Notes: generated by a model not told the origin, from the letters alone. DNA of 51,051 nucleotides from an uncultured Oscillibacter sp. (GCA_910576845.1 CAJTJA010000006.1:25467-76517); one strand, 5' to 3'. Shown: positions 17,284 through 25,498, counted from the first letter of the stretch. Translations and numbers: made by a program.

Positions 17284-17490
17284 TTACCTCTCGCCGGAAC
17301 GGCCGGACAGACAATCCGGAGTAACGGCAAAGATGACGGCTAGGGCGCAGAAATTATAAAAATGGGGGACACTGGTTGCGCCCTCAAGTCCTTGGCACTG
17401 ACAAGACGCGATTCCAGCCGCCGGCGCAGTCTGTATCTGCGTCTCCTTGCATTCGGCCTGGAAGGCGCGCCATCTTTCCCAAAATTCCAT
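17284..17490 (-). CDS. Hypothetical 68-residue protein before xseA
   Basis: The ATG at 17490 follows AAGGAG at 6 bp, and the stop lies 4 bp before the xseA ATG, so translation could be coupled to xseA. The product starts MEFWERWRAFQAECKE, has several Cys (SCQCQ) and a hydrophobic stretch near residues 42-60. I do not recognise it. It may be a real small protein or a translated leader. The good ribosome-binding site is the main support. Confidence 0.45.
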   Translation of the reverse strand: MEFWERWRAFQAECKETQIQTAPAAGIASCQCQGLEGATSVPHFYNFCALAVIFAVTPDCLSGRSGER

Positions 17491-17537
17491 AATAACTCCT
17501 TGATACAAAATGAATTTCATGCCCCGCAAATTATGAT

Positions 17538-17567
17538 ATAATAAAAAGAGAGTATCATTATTTCCAA
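17538..17567 (-). promoter_or_regulatory. Candidate promoter for the xseA-ispA series
   Basis: On the minus strand: -35 TTGGAA (17562-17567), 18-nt spacer, -10 TATTAT (17538-17543), in an AT-rich island about 50 bp above the 68-residue ORF. The -35 is weak. Confidence 0.5.
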
Positions 17568-17878
17568 CTGGATGCTCCGGCTTTACGCCAGCTCCATCCA
17601 GACTCAAATCGATGCCATAAAAGCGGCCTCATGACGATCACCGCTGTTTTCGCCGCTGCTTCCGGTGTGGAGCGCTCTCCCACCGGGGAACATGGCTCCC
17701 CTCCCGAAAAGCTCCAAGCCTCCCGGCACCGGCATTCCCTGTTTCGGACCGTCAGTGCCGCCAGCACTGCCAGATATTCATCCGTAAGCAGTAGAGCACC
17801 CAAGCCGTTTACCCGCTCTGATGTCAGCTCCTCCGCCATCAGAGCGGCCCATGTCAAAAGCGGAAACAACGTAAACAT
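17558..17878 (-). CDS. Doubtful hypothetical protein between nusB and xseA
   Basis: Open frame of 106 codons. The first 45 residues look protein-like (hydrophobic start, then AEELTSERVNGLGALLLTDEYLAVLAALTV); after that the sequence becomes Cys/Arg/Trp-rich, as if the frame had been lost. Ribosome-binding site is weak. It could be the remains of a small gene, or chance coding in GC-rich DNA. Confidence 0.3.
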   Translation of the reverse strand: MFTLFPLLTWAALMAEELTSERVNGLGALLLTDEYLAVLAALTVRNRECRCREAWSFSGGEPCSPVGERSTPEAAAKTAVIVMRPLLWHRFESGWSWRKAGASSWK

Positions 17879-17954
17879 ACCCTGACGGTAAAGGGTGCCC
17901 TACTTTTCATCAGCGGACACCTTCCCAAAAAGCGATTTCCCAACCACGGGAAAA

Positions 17955-17994
17955 AGCAGAGCCAGACATGGTTTGACTCCATGTCCGCTCTGCT
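17955..17994 (-). terminator. Terminator after nusB
   Basis: Long stem AGCAGAG...CATGG paired with CCATG...CTCTGCT (two small bulges), loop about 7 nt. Minus-strand tail is TTTTT, so it ends asp23-nusB; the plus-strand side also has a run of six T, so it can act in both directions. Confidence 0.85.
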
Positions 17995-17999
17995 GTTTT

Positions 18000-18449
18000 T
18001 TATTCGGAGAGCTCCTGCCGGGAGAAGCTGCCCAGAATGCCGTTGATAAATTTCACTGTTTCCGGCGTCTCGTATTTTTTGGCGATCTCTACCGCTTCAT
18101 TAATGGCCGCAGCATTGGGAATATCCGGCATGTACATCACCTCGTACATCGCCACACGCATAATAGCGGAAGCCACCAGCGGAATACGGGAAAACTTCCA
18201 CCCTTTGGCATACTTGGAAATATAGCCGTCCAGCTCCGCGCCATGCTCCCGCACACCCCGAACCAAACGGCGGATATAATCCGCCTGTTTGGCATTCGGA
18301 ACATCCCGGTAAATATCGTCCTCCTCCGCCAGCTCGGCAAAGGATGCTGCCGTCAGCCGCTGGTCCAGCAGCTGATCTACAGTTTTGTCAGTAAAGCTCA
18401 ACTCATAAGAGAGATGGATGGCAATCTCCCGGGCGGTATTCCGTACCAT
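18000..18449 (-). CDS. nusB: Transcription antitermination factor NusB
   Basis: 149 residues from the ATG at 18449 (MVRNTAREIAIHLSYEL). All-helical NusB features are visible: the N-terminal RNA-binding helix, then IPLVASAIMRVAMYEVMYMPDIPNAAAINEAVEIAKKY and the terminal FINGILG. NusB with NusE/S10 binds boxA in rRNA antitermination. It follows the Asp23 gene by 38 bp, a standard Firmicutes pairing. A longer frame upstream is an overlap with the Asp23 gene. Confidence 0.95.
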   Translation of the reverse strand: MVRNTAREIAIHLSYELSFTDKTVDQLLDQRLTAASFAELAEEDDIYRDVPNAKQADYIRRLVRGVREHGAELDGYISKYAKGWKFSRIPLVASAIMRVAMYEVMYMPDIPNAAAINEAVEIAKKYETPETVKFINGILGSFSRQELSE

Positions 18450-18487
18450 AAACCTTTTACGTCCTTTATCTTGTGTTGCGCCTTCTA

Positions 18488-18865
18488 TTACGCCAATGTC
18501 ACGCCGCCCACATGGATGTTCACCGCCTCCACAGCGCAGCCGGTCATCGCTTCCACCGCGTTCGATACAGCCCTTTGCGCACTGCATGCCACATCCGGGA
18601 TAGGATGACCGTATTCAACGGTCAGATACAAATCCAGAACCAGGGCCACGCCCGTCATATCAATCTTTACGCCTTTTACTCCCTTTTGGGCGTTCTTCCG
18701 GTTATTCACCAAATCGCTGACACTGTTTCCCAAATTGGTCATCATCCCGGAAACGCCCTCTACCTCCCGGACCGCTCCCACAGCAATAGCCGCGATAACT
18801 TCCTCTGAAATATTAATGCTGCCGTTTTCCTCCGGCAATGTCATGTAATCCTTGCTCTCAGCCAT
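18488..18865 (-). CDS. Asp23/Gls24 family envelope stress protein
   Basis: 125 residues from the ATG at 18865, which follows AAGGAGAGG. The Asp23 pattern is clear: INISEEVIAAIAVGAVREVEGV near the N-terminus and VDLYLTVEYG-like LDLYLTVEYGHPIPDVA, then VNIHVGGV at the end. Family members associate with the membrane and cell envelope in Firmicutes. It heads the asp23-nusB pair under its own promoter. Confidence 0.93.
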   Translation of the reverse strand: MAESKDYMTLPEENGSINISEEVIAAIAVGAVREVEGVSGMMTNLGNSVSDLVNNRKNAQKGVKGVKIDMTGVALVLDLYLTVEYGHPIPDVACSAQRAVSNAVEAMTGCAVEAVNIHVGGVTLA

Positions 18866-18942
18866 GCTGTACCTCTCCTTATTCCTTCGTGAAATGGGAA
18901 CCATTCCACGGCGGGTTTTCGTGCTGAAATGATATATTTATT

Positions 18943-18971
18943 ATTTTAGCATATTCCGCCGGAAAATACAA
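18943..18971 (-). promoter_or_regulatory. SigA-type promoter for asp23-nusB
   Basis: On the minus strand: -35 TTGTAT (18966-18971), 17-nt spacer, -10 TAAAAT (18943-18948). It lies directly after the spoIIIAH stop, about 80 bp above the Asp23 start. Confidence 0.7.
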
Positions 18972-18974
18972 CCA

Positions 18975-19562
18975 CTAATTTGCTGCCATGATTTTGATCC
19001 CATTGGCCGAAAAGCCGGTTTCCGTCACCGTGATATCCGTAATTTTCGCCACATCCTCCGCCGTCAGTTCCCCGCTTTTTGTGGACACCACCACACTGAC
19101 GCTCTCATCTCCCATAAAAGCCACACAGTCGGTATATCCCTTGGCCGTAACCAGGTTCTCAATCTGCGCTTCCTTCAGCGTATAAGAGGCCAAAACCTGA
19201 ATTCCCTGAGATGCCTCATTGGCCACAGTCTGATCTGCATTCTCCTGTTCCGCCGCCTCCTGCAAAAGGGAAATGGCATTGTCCCGAGCCTGCTGGCGGG
19301 TCAGCCGGGCAGAGGCAAAGTAGTCCGACCCGGTGTAAACGGCTCCTTCATCCGCCGCCCCAGTATCCTCAGCCGTGCCGGCATCTTCGCCAGTTTTCGA
19401 ATTCTCCGTCTCCTGCTTTGACACCAATGTCGCCTCTCCCAGCAGCTTCCCGGAGGCGTCCTCCACCTCCTGGCCGGTATACATCCAATTCAGCGCTACC
19501 GCCGAACAGACCAGCACCGCCATCACTGCCACCACTGCATTCCGCTTCCATCTTGCACTCAT
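18975..19562 (-). CDS. spoIIIAH: Stage III sporulation protein AH
   Basis: 195 residues from the ATG at 19562 (MSARWKRNAVVAVMA). One membrane helix (about 9-27) is followed by an acidic, low-complexity linker and a C-terminal SpoIIIAH/YscJ-like ring domain (SDYFASARLTRQQARDNAISLLQ). SpoIIIAH in the mother cell binds forespore SpoIIQ to make the feeding channel. It is the last gene of the spoIIIA operon, 23 bp after spoIIIAG. A longer frame upstream is spurious. Confidence 0.93.
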   Translation of the reverse strand: MSARWKRNAVVAVMAVLVCSAVALNWMYTGQEVEDASGKLLGEATLVSKQETENSKTGEDAGTAEDTGAADEGAVYTGSDYFASARLTRQQARDNAISLLQEAAEQENADQTVANEASQGIQVLASYTLKEAQIENLVTAKGYTDCVAFMGDESVSVVVSTKSGELTAEDVAKITDITVTETGFSANGIKIMAAN

Positions 19563-19585
19563 AGCTTTCTTCCTCCTCCAAATAA

Positions 19586-20104
19586 TCACTGCCATTTTGC
19601 AACCGTGACGCGGTCTGTGGAAAGACCGGTGAGCGCGGCTACCGCCTCCGTCACCGCTAAACGCACCTCCGCGCTGCCGCCGCCCTGACAAACTACCAGC
19701 GCTCCCCGATACGTCGGGTACAGCTGGCGAATCATTACGGTCTCGTCCCCGGAGGAGCCATCCACCAAGACGGTCTCGGACTTTCGGGAATAGTCCTCCG
19801 GCGCGGAGGTATCTCCACTGTAGCTCAGTGTGGTATTCTGTGCCAACTGCCTCTCTCCGTCGGAATCTACCGTCAGCATCACCTTTGCCTGCCCCACCCC
19901 GCTCATGGCGCTGAGCATCTCCTCCATTTCCTTTTGAATAGCCTGAACATCCTGGCAGTTCCGCTCCTCCTGTCCGCTTTTGGCCGGGGTCCCCCTTTCC
20001 CCGAGGCCCGGCCACAGAAGCAGCCCCACGCCGATCAGCGCCACCAGCGCCGCATACTTGTACCTGTCCCATATCTTTCGCACTCCTTCAGTTTTTTCCT
20101 TCAT
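19586..20104 (-). CDS. spoIIIAG: Stage III sporulation protein AG
   Basis: 172 residues. One membrane helix (about 17-33) is followed by a ring-forming domain with LSAMSGVGQAKVMLTVDS and the C-terminal LSTDRVTVAKW. SpoIIIAG forms a large oligomeric ring of the mother cell-forespore channel. Its start overlaps spoIIIAF by 17 bp. Confidence 0.93.
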   Translation of the reverse strand: MKEKTEGVRKIWDRYKYAALVALIGVGLLLWPGLGERGTPAKSGQEERNCQDVQAIQKEMEEMLSAMSGVGQAKVMLTVDSDGERQLAQNTTLSYSGDTSAPEDYSRKSETVLVDGSSGDETVMIRQLYPTYRGALVVCQGGGSAEVRLAVTEAVAALTGLSTDRVTVAKWQ

Positions 20105-20570
20105 GCCAAACCTGCCTCTCTGCCGGAATTCCCAGCTCCCGCGCCATATAATCTTCTAAATCCCGGGAATAAGAGCCTGTCAGCTCCACTCTGTCCGGCA
20201 GGGGAATCTCTCCATCCTCCCCTGTTCTTGTCTCCACCCGGACTGTCACTTGAAGGCCCAGCGCGTCCGCTTTGTCCGATATATATGCCGCAGTTCGTCC
20301 GGCTATGATTCCCGCAAGCTCTTCTTTTCCGGCGGCGTTCAGTTCTGCGGTCCGTGCTTCAATGGCTTCGCTGTATTCGGAAACGTCCAGCCGCAGCCGC
20401 CCTAAATCCGTTTTGAGCACCGGCTGAAGCAGAGCCGCCAGCAACAGCAATCCACCGGTAAAGCTTGTAATCTTCTTGACGGTTCCCTCTGGAACAAAAG
20501 TCTGCACCACCGTCAAAATCAATGTCACCGCCGTAATCGAGGTGAGCCAGCTCCGTACCGCCCCAATCAT
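20088..20570 (-). CDS. spoIIIAF: Stage III sporulation protein AF
   Basis: 160 residues. Two hydrophobic helices (about 10-25 and 32-50, the second GGLLLLAALLQPVL) precede a soluble ring-building domain. SpoIIIAF is an inner-membrane component of the SpoIIIA-SpoIIQ complex. It overlaps spoIIIAE by 4 bp (ATGA) and spoIIIAG by 17 bp. Confidence 0.92.
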   Translation of the reverse strand: MIGAVRSWLTSITAVTLILTVVQTFVPEGTVKKITSFTGGLLLLAALLQPVLKTDLGRLRLDVSEYSEAIEARTAELNAAGKEELAGIIAGRTAAYISDKADALGLQVTVRVETRTGEDGEIPLPDRVELTGSYSRDLEDYMARELGIPAERQVWHEGKN

Positions 20571-21646
20571 GGCGTCACCGCCGCTACGGAGCTGAGCACA
20601 GAGACCAAAAGCAGCAGTGCACAGCTTCCCGTCATACCCAGCACCAGCCCAAAAGCCCCGCCCAAGCCGTCAATAAGCTTACACAGCTCCGGCGCTCCTG
20701 CCGCCGCCGCTAAAAAAGCGGAGAGCTTGTACAGCAGATATTGAATTCCCAACTGCAAAAACGGATAGGCGCAGGCCGCCAAAATTGCCAGCATGCCAAA
20801 AATACCGATCGTGTTTTTCAGCATTCCAGCTCCAGCCAGCACGGTTTCCGCAGCCTCGGCAATAATACTGCCCACTACCGGCACCGCACCGGAGATAGCA
20901 GCCTTAGCCACCTTTACCGCAGCCCCGTCCGCCGAACCGGCCACTACCCGTACAGTGGAGAGATACACGGTAAAAAGCAGCAGAGACGACGCCAGCATCC
21001 AAGTGATGATTTTTTTCAAACCTTCAGCAATCGCCCCCAGCCGGTTTTCCGGAAGGCATGCACCGGCGGCCAGAGCGCCAATGTACAAATACACCAGAGG
21101 AATCAGCAGACCATCGATAAGATTCATCAAGACATCTGCCAGAAAGACGGTTGTCACCTGCTGAAAAGTCGCAGTCGTCACCGCACCAGAGGCCGCCGTG
21201 GCCGCTGCCAATGTTGGCAGCAGCGCTTTGGAAAAAAAATTCAGCTCCCCAATGGTCTCCGCGCCCAGCCCGATGAGATCCTCCAAGCTTCCTGCCGTCA
21301 GCAGAGTGACTGCCAGCGCTCCGGCCATCGGAACAAAAGCAGTGGTCTTTCCCTCTCCAGTTCCCTGAGCAAAGCCGTCCACCGCGCCGCACGCCACTGC
21401 CACCAGCAGGATTGACGCCGCTCCCCGGAGGCGCTGCCGCAGAATAGACTGAACCTCTCCTGCCAGACGCCTGGCCAGTCTTTCCAATCCTTCCGCCAAG
21501 CTCTCAGGACCAGAGATATCTTCCATTTCCAAAATGTCTTCCGCCGCCTCCGGCAGTGTATCCATCAGCTCCTGAGGCAGTTCCGCCGCCTGAACGTCCG
21601 TCGCCAGAACAAAAAACAAAATCAATGCGCAAATCCACGGTTTCAT
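20567..21646 (-). CDS. spoIIIAE: Stage III sporulation protein AE
   Basis: 359 residues from the ATG at 21646 (MKPWICALILFFVLATDVQA), which overlaps the spoIIIAD stop as ATGA; the apparent longer N-terminus is Ala/Gly-rich overlap. The protein has a signal-like N-terminus and about eight hydrophobic helices, including the SGAVPVVGSIIAEAAETVLAG segment typical of SpoIIIAE. It is the polytopic membrane part of the channel. Confidence 0.93.
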   Translation of the reverse strand: MKPWICALILFFVLATDVQAAELPQELMDTLPEAAEDILEMEDISGPESLAEGLERLARRLAGEVQSILRQRLRGAASILLVAVACGAVDGFAQGTGEGKTTAFVPMAGALAVTLLTAGSLEDLIGLGAETIGELNFFSKALLPTLAAATAASGAVTTATFQQVTTVFLADVLMNLIDGLLIPLVYLYIGALAAGACLPENRLGAIAEGLKKIITWMLASSLLLFTVYLSTVRVVAGSADGAAVKVAKAAISGAVPVVGSIIAEAAETVLAGAGMLKNTIGIFGMLAILAACAYPFLQLGIQYLLYKLSAFLAAAAGAPELCKLIDGLGGAFGLVLGMTGSCALLLLVSVLSSVAAVTP

Positions 21647-22032
21647 CTCATCAGCTCCAATAACAGCTCCAGCACCGCCCGCAGCAGCGGCAGCGCCGCC
21701 AGGAGAGCGCATACCGCTCCCGCCGTTTCAACCGCTGAGGACAGAGCCGATTCACCAGCGTCCCGGCAGAGGCTGCCGCCAAGTTTTACCACCAAAGCAA
21801 TGCCTATCGTTTTGTAAAGAGGGATGAACAGCTCCTGTGGCAAACCGCTCTCTTTTGCCAGCCGGCTCAAGAAGTCCATCAATATTTTCAGACTCTCAGC
21901 CAGGGCCAACAGCACCACCGCTGTGGCCCCCAGTACCAGCAAAAGAGCGGCCTCAGGACTGCCCCGCCGCACCACCAACGCCAGCAGAGCGGCAATCACG
22001 CACAAAACTGCCGCCTGTATTGCCAGTTCCAT
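21643..22032 (-). CDS. spoIIIAD: Stage III sporulation protein AD
   Basis: 129 residues with four hydrophobic helices. SpoIIIAD is a small membrane protein distantly related to secretion or conjugation membrane subunits. It lies 2 bp after spoIIIAC and overlaps spoIIIAE by 4 bp, in the canonical operon position. The internal KTIGIALVVKLGGSLCRDAGESAL segment fits the family. Confidence 0.92.
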   Translation of the reverse strand: MELAIQAAVLCVIAALLALVVRRGSPEAALLLVLGATAVVLLALAESLKILMDFLSRLAKESGLPQELFIPLYKTIGIALVVKLGGSLCRDAGESALSSAVETAGAVCALLAALPLLRAVLELLLELMR

Positions 22033-22034
22033 AG

Positions 22035-22229
22035 TTAAAAATTGAAAAGGGTCTTGATGAGGTTGAAAAGATCGCTGATCTCCTGCACCATAATCATCAA
22101 TACCACCACCAGTCCTGCCAGCGTCGTCATCATAGCCTGTTCCTCCCGGCCGGAACGCACTAATAACTGGTTCAATACAGCCACCAGAATACCAATAGCG
22201 GCAATTTTAAAAATCAAATCTACATCCAT
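22035..22229 (-). CDS. spoIIIAC: Stage III sporulation protein AC
   Basis: 64 residues from the ATG at 22229 (MDVDLIFKIAAIGIL), preceded by GAGG. Two membrane helices with the family segment RSGREEQAMMTTLAGLVVVL between them. It is the small integral-membrane partner of SpoIIIAD. Confidence 0.92.
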   Translation of the reverse strand: MDVDLIFKIAAIGILVAVLNQLLVRSGREEQAMMTTLAGLVVVLMIMVQEISDLFNLIKTLFNF

Positions 22230-22302
22230 GCTTTCGTACCTCATGCTACTTTTCAAATAAAATGTCTTCCGCCGCCGTGCGCAATTCCCAAAGGTGATCA
22301 AA

Positions 22303-22800
22303 TTAAATCAGCAGAATTACCAGCAGCGCCGCGGCGGAAAACCAAAGAGCTGTGGAACGTTTTTCCTCTTCGGGACGTTTTCTCTCCGCTTCCAGCGCAC
22401 TTCTCTCCAGCACACGGGAGACATGGGAAACCGCTTTGCATACCTTCTCTTCGTCGCCCTGCATGTCGCTTCCAAGTCCGGCAATCGCCGCTTTATCACT
22501 TTTGTTCAAGGGCAGCGGCTCTGCCTGCCGACGCCAAACCTCGGGAAGAATCTCGCCTTCCCCGGCAGCTTTGGACGTGACGCGGAAAAAAGAGGCGGCC
22601 TCTGGTCCGCAGTCCGCCGCCAGCATCCTCAGTAATGCCGGCATAGGCGTTCGGGCCATACGGACCTCTTCCTCCATCTTGCGGAAGGCTGCCTGAAAAT
22701 CAGACAGCGTGTCCCGTTTCCGGCGGCGTTCCATCCGTTGAATACACCAGGCCAGCACACTTCCAGAGACGACACAGAGACTCCCTAACAGCTTCAGCAT
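22303..22800 (-). CDS. spoIIIAB: Stage III sporulation protein AB
   Basis: 165 residues. N-terminal hydrophobic helix, a cytosolic helical bundle, and a C-terminal hydrophobic helix (about 152-165), the layout of SpoIIIAB, which resembles GspF-type platform proteins. It overlaps the end of spoIIIAA by 7 bp and is followed by a 73-bp gap before spoIIIAC. Confidence 0.92.
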   Translation of the reverse strand: MLKLLGSLCVVSGSVLAWCIQRMERRRKRDTLSDFQAAFRKMEEEVRMARTPMPALLRMLAADCGPEAASFFRVTSKAAGEGEILPEVWRRQAEPLPLNKSDKAAIAGLGSDMQGDEEKVCKAVSHVSRVLERSALEAERKRPEEEKRSTALWFSAAALLVILLI

Positions 22801-23708
22801 GGCAGCTCCTCCAGTCTATAGGCCCGTCCGTTTTCATCCCGCAGAATATGGACTGCCAGACGAAAGACCTGATTCTCCAGCAGCTGCCGGTAGAGGGGCT
22901 TCCGCAGAAGCTCCGGAATACTGGCGGCATGAATCGTCGCCAAAAGCCCAACTCCGCAGCCTGCCGCCAGATTCATGGCCGCCAAATCCTCCCGGACGGT
23001 AATCTCGTCCACTGCAATGATCTTTGGATTCATGGCCCGAAGGACCATCGGAATGCCCAGCGCCTTCGGACAAGCATCCAGTACATCTGTATACGGCCCT
23101 ATGTCCATCTGAGGTCTCCCCCGCTGAACTACTGCCACTTCTCCGCGCTCGTCAATAAGCGATATTCGCTGAGATGGATATTCCGGTCCGCCCTTAGAAA
23201 GACATCGGATTAAGTCCCTCAGCAGCGTGGTTTTTCCCATCCCAGGCGGAGAAAGAATCAAGGTATTGACAAAGCAATCGTCTCGAAACAGCTTGGGAGC
23301 AATATCCTCCCCAATTCCTTTTCGCTCTCTTGCGATACGAATTACCGCTGAAGAGAGGTTTTTCAGATTTGTGTTTATTCCATCTTTCATCACTGCCGTA
23401 CCGCAGAGCCCTACCCGGAAACCTCCGCGAACGGGAAGGAAGCCCTCCCGGATGGTCTCCGCCGCGGCGTAGCGGGAAAACTCCGTAGCCAGGTCGCACA
23501 AGGTTTCCAGCTCCTCCGGCTCCACGTCCACCTCCAGCGGTAATTCCCCTGAGGACAGGAGCACCGTCAAGGGCCGCCCCGCTCGAAGACGAAGTTCCTC
23601 TGCCTCAGCCTTCTCTCCGTCGGAGAGAGCCAGTGCCGCCTTTCGCAAGCGGCCGGGCAGAATTGCGGCGGCCTGTTCATAGCGGGAAACAAGTTTGTTT
23701 TTCTGCAA
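22794..23708 (-). CDS. spoIIIAA: Stage III sporulation protein AA, ATPase
   Basis: 304 residues. The Walker A motif SPPGMGKTTLLRD (about residue 153), the Walker B region IIAVDEIT and a LLATIHA segment mark a secretion-type AAA ATPase. SpoIIIAA powers or gates the mother cell-forespore channel. It starts with TTG at 23708, following AAGGGGG; it is the first gene of the operon, about 30 bp below a SigE-type promoter. Confidence 0.94.
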   Translation of the reverse strand: MQKNKLVSRYEQAAAILPGRLRKAALALSDGEKAEAEELRLRAGRPLTVLLSSGELPLEVDVEPEELETLCDLATEFSRYAAAETIREGFLPVRGGFRVGLCGTAVMKDGINTNLKNLSSAVIRIARERKGIGEDIAPKLFRDDCFVNTLILSPPGMGKTTLLRDLIRCLSKGGPEYPSQRISLIDERGEVAVVQRGRPQMDIGPYTDVLDACPKALGIPMVLRAMNPKIIAVDEITVREDLAAMNLAAGCGVGLLATIHAASIPELLRKPLYRQLLENQVFRLAVHILRDENGRAYRLEELPC

Positions 23709-23737
23709 GGGAGGTGCCCCCTTTCTTTGGTTACTTC

Positions 23738-23766
23738 ACTCTATGAATGTCCGCAGCACTCTATTC
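23738..23766 (-). promoter_or_regulatory. Candidate SigE promoter for the spoIIIA operon
   Basis: On the minus strand: GAATAGA (23760-23766), 14-nt spacer, CATAGAGT (23738-23745). The -10 fits the SigE pattern CATAnnnT exactly, the -35 partly. spoIIIA is a mother-cell SigE operon in Bacillus and Clostridium. Confidence 0.6.
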
Positions 23767-23877
23767 CAGGTTTGTCCAAAAATATTTATGGAAAGCAAAC
23801 TTGACAGCTTTTGAAGCTCATTTTCTTCTTGCAACAGAAAGCATCCTTTCCATTACGACCGAAAGGAGATTGTATAA

Positions 23878-24045
23878 AAAAACCGGCAGGAGGAGCTGGC
23901 AGAGGCGCTGGAGGTTTCCCGGCAGACCATCGGGTCTTTGGAAAACGGGCGGTATAACCCATCCATCCTGCTGGCGTGCAAGATACCCCACTATTTTGGC
24001 ATGTCCATTGAGGAAATTTTTATCTATGAGGAGGAACCGTCATGA
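23878..24045 (+). pseudogene. Truncated XRE-family regulator
   Basis: The frame after the TAA at 23875 reads KNRQEELAEALEVSRQTIG, then LENGRYNPSILLACKI and ends GMSIEEIFIYEEEPS. This is most of an HTH_3 domain of the short 65-70 residue XRE regulators that pair with small membrane proteins. It lacks a start codon and the first helix; KNR runs straight into QEELAE, where intact relatives have about 12 residues between. A start ATG seems to have become ATA and a short internal segment to have been lost. The stop overlaps the next gene as TCATGA. Confidence 0.75.
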
Positions 24046-24461
24046 AAGGAAAAAAGATACTTTACATCGCATTTGTAGCCGTGGGGCTGTGCCTGACCAT
24101 GGTATCGATTTTTCTGTGGAAGGCTCGTTTTCCAGACCACATAGGCGGAATACTGATGGGCTCCGGCAGTGGAATGGTTGCCATCGGGCTGACGCGGACG
24201 CTGATGCTGCATCTGGACCAGAAGGACCCGGTGCAGGCCCGAAAAAAGGAAATCGAAGCGACGGACGAGCGGAACGTAGCCATCCGCCGCCGGGCCAAGG
24301 CTCTGTCCGGGGACGTACTCCAATGGGCTGTGATTGCAGCGTCATGGGTATCTCTTGGGTTCGACGCGCCGCTTTGGGTAACGCTGGCAGCAATCGCGGC
24401 TTTTGTTTCGAAAAGTGTGCTGGAGGTTTATTTGGTTCTGCGGTATCAGCAGGAGATGTAA
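24042..24461 (+). CDS. Hypothetical membrane protein, XRE-partner type
   Basis: 139 residues after GAGGAGG at 7 bp. Four hydrophobic helices in two pairs (about 7-25, 34-50, 92-107, 112-128), separated by a charged cytosolic loop with the conserved-looking KEIEATDERNVAIRRRAKALSGD. I associate the DERNxxIRxxAK motif with small membrane proteins (DUF2178-like) encoded beside XRE regulators. Its regulator here is broken, so the protein may be constitutively controlled or decaying. The pair is the only plus-strand unit in the left 38 kb. Confidence 0.75.
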   Translation: MKGKKILYIAFVAVGLCLTMVSIFLWKARFPDHIGGILMGSGSGMVAIGLTRTLMLHLDQKDPVQARKKEIEATDERNVAIRRRAKALSGDVLQWAVIAASWVSLGFDAPLWVTLAAIAAFVSKSVLEVYLVLRYQQEM

Positions 24462-24729
24462 AAAAGTTTTGAAGAGCCGCAGGCCTGCATACAGCGTCCT
24501 AAAATCAGAGGGAGGCAAACTTCATCTCTTTCAGCCAACAGCCGGCGGTTCTCCGGCGTGTAAAACATATTTTATTTTTAAAATGTTTAAACCAAGAAGA
24601 CTGACCTGGAAAAGTAAAATGATGCGGAACTTGGCAGAATCGTTTCTTTCTTAATGCACCCTAACTATTTACTATCATTTTTGTCATGCCTTTCCCCCTT
24701 TTAACAAGAAGGGCTATCCAAAATAGAAT

Positions 24730-24767
24730 CGGACAGCCGGGCAAAATCTGCCTGCCTGTCCGGTTTT
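24730..24767 (+). terminator. Terminator after the membrane protein gene
   Basis: Stem CGGACAG-GGGCA paired with TGCCT-CTGTCCG, followed by GTTTTCTT on the plus strand. It could equally serve any weak transcript from this gap. Confidence 0.7.
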
Positions 24768-24778
24768 CTTAAAAAAGA

Positions 24779-24803
24779 AAACCACGGGCTGAACCCGTGG
24801 TTT
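24779..24803 (-). terminator. Terminator after lon-engB
   Basis: Perfect 10-bp stem AAACCACGGG / CCCGTGGTTT with a 5-nt loop; the minus-strand tail is TTTTCTTTTTT. It lies 98 bp past the engB stop. An alternative pairing, GTTTTCTT with AAGAAAAC (24762-24781), overlaps it. Confidence 0.8.
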
Positions 24804-24900
24804 CAAAAAATGGATTGTGGAAAATAGAGCAAACCAGTGGAAATATTTGAAGCAGTCTGCGTCCTGTATATAATCTCCTCTAGCTCTCTTACATCCTCAT

Positions 24901-25488
24901 TTATGCAATGCAGCTGTTCAACAGTTGAATCAGCTCTTCTTTCCCCGTGCCCTTTTCAGCAGAAAATGGCAGCAAACGATCTTTTTCCGCCAACTCCAAA
25001 CTCTCCCAAATTAAGGTCAGAGCCGGTTCAATTTGGCTTTTCTTCAGCTTATCCAGCTTATTGGCCACCACAATCTCCGGACAGCCTGTCTCTCGAAACC
25101 ATCTGTGCATCGTCAAATCGTTCTCTGTGGGCTTGTGCCTGGCATCTACAATCAAAACTCCGGCAGTGATATGAGCTTCCTGAAAATAGCTCTCCATCAG
25201 CCTTCCCCAGCGCTCTTTTTCCGTCTTAGGAACCTTGGCATAACCATAACCAGGCAAATCCACCAAATAGGCCCGGCGATCCACCAAATAATAATTTACC
25301 TGGGTGGTCTTGCCTGGAGAGGCACCTACATAGGCTAAATTTTTTCGGCCCAAGAGGCGGTTGATAACAGAGGACTTTCCCACATTGGACCGGCCCGCAA
25401 AAGCGAACTGAGGCAGGCCATCCCATAAGAACTGCTCTTTGCTTCCGGCAGAGCGAACAAACTCCGCTTTTCCAAAATTGATTGGCAT
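24901..25488 (-). CDS. engB: Ribosome biogenesis GTPase EngB/YsxC
   Basis: 195 residues from the ATG at 25488, after AAAGGAG. GTPase motifs in order: GRSNVGKSS (G1), TTQVNYY region (G2), DLPGYGYAK (G3), ANKLDKLKK (G4) and FSAEKGTG (G5). EngB is needed for 50S subunit assembly. It starts 10 bp after lon, the conserved clpX-lon-engB order of Firmicutes. Confidence 0.96.
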   Translation of the reverse strand: MPINFGKAEFVRSAGSKEQFLWDGLPQFAFAGRSNVGKSSVINRLLGRKNLAYVGASPGKTTQVNYYLVDRRAYLVDLPGYGYAKVPKTEKERWGRLMESYFQEAHITAGVLIVDARHKPTENDLTMHRWFRETGCPEIVVANKLDKLKKSQIEPALTLIWESLELAEKDRLLPFSAEKGTGKEELIQLLNSCIA

Positions 25489-25498
25489 AGCTGCTCCT

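Larger units (their letters stand above)
24462..24900. other. Gene-free stretch between convergent genes
   Basis: About 440 bp with no supported gene. It is AT-richer than its surroundings and contains an AT-rich pairing segment near 24565-24590 (ATTTTA with TAAAAT), followed by two strong terminators. I see no repeat boundary or transposase remnant. Confidence 0.5.

Noticed and set aside
23747..24472. 241-codon plus-strand frame over the XRE remnant
   Set aside because: It runs out of frame over both the HTH remnant and the membrane-protein gene; composition is Arg/Gly-rich, as expected of a shadow.
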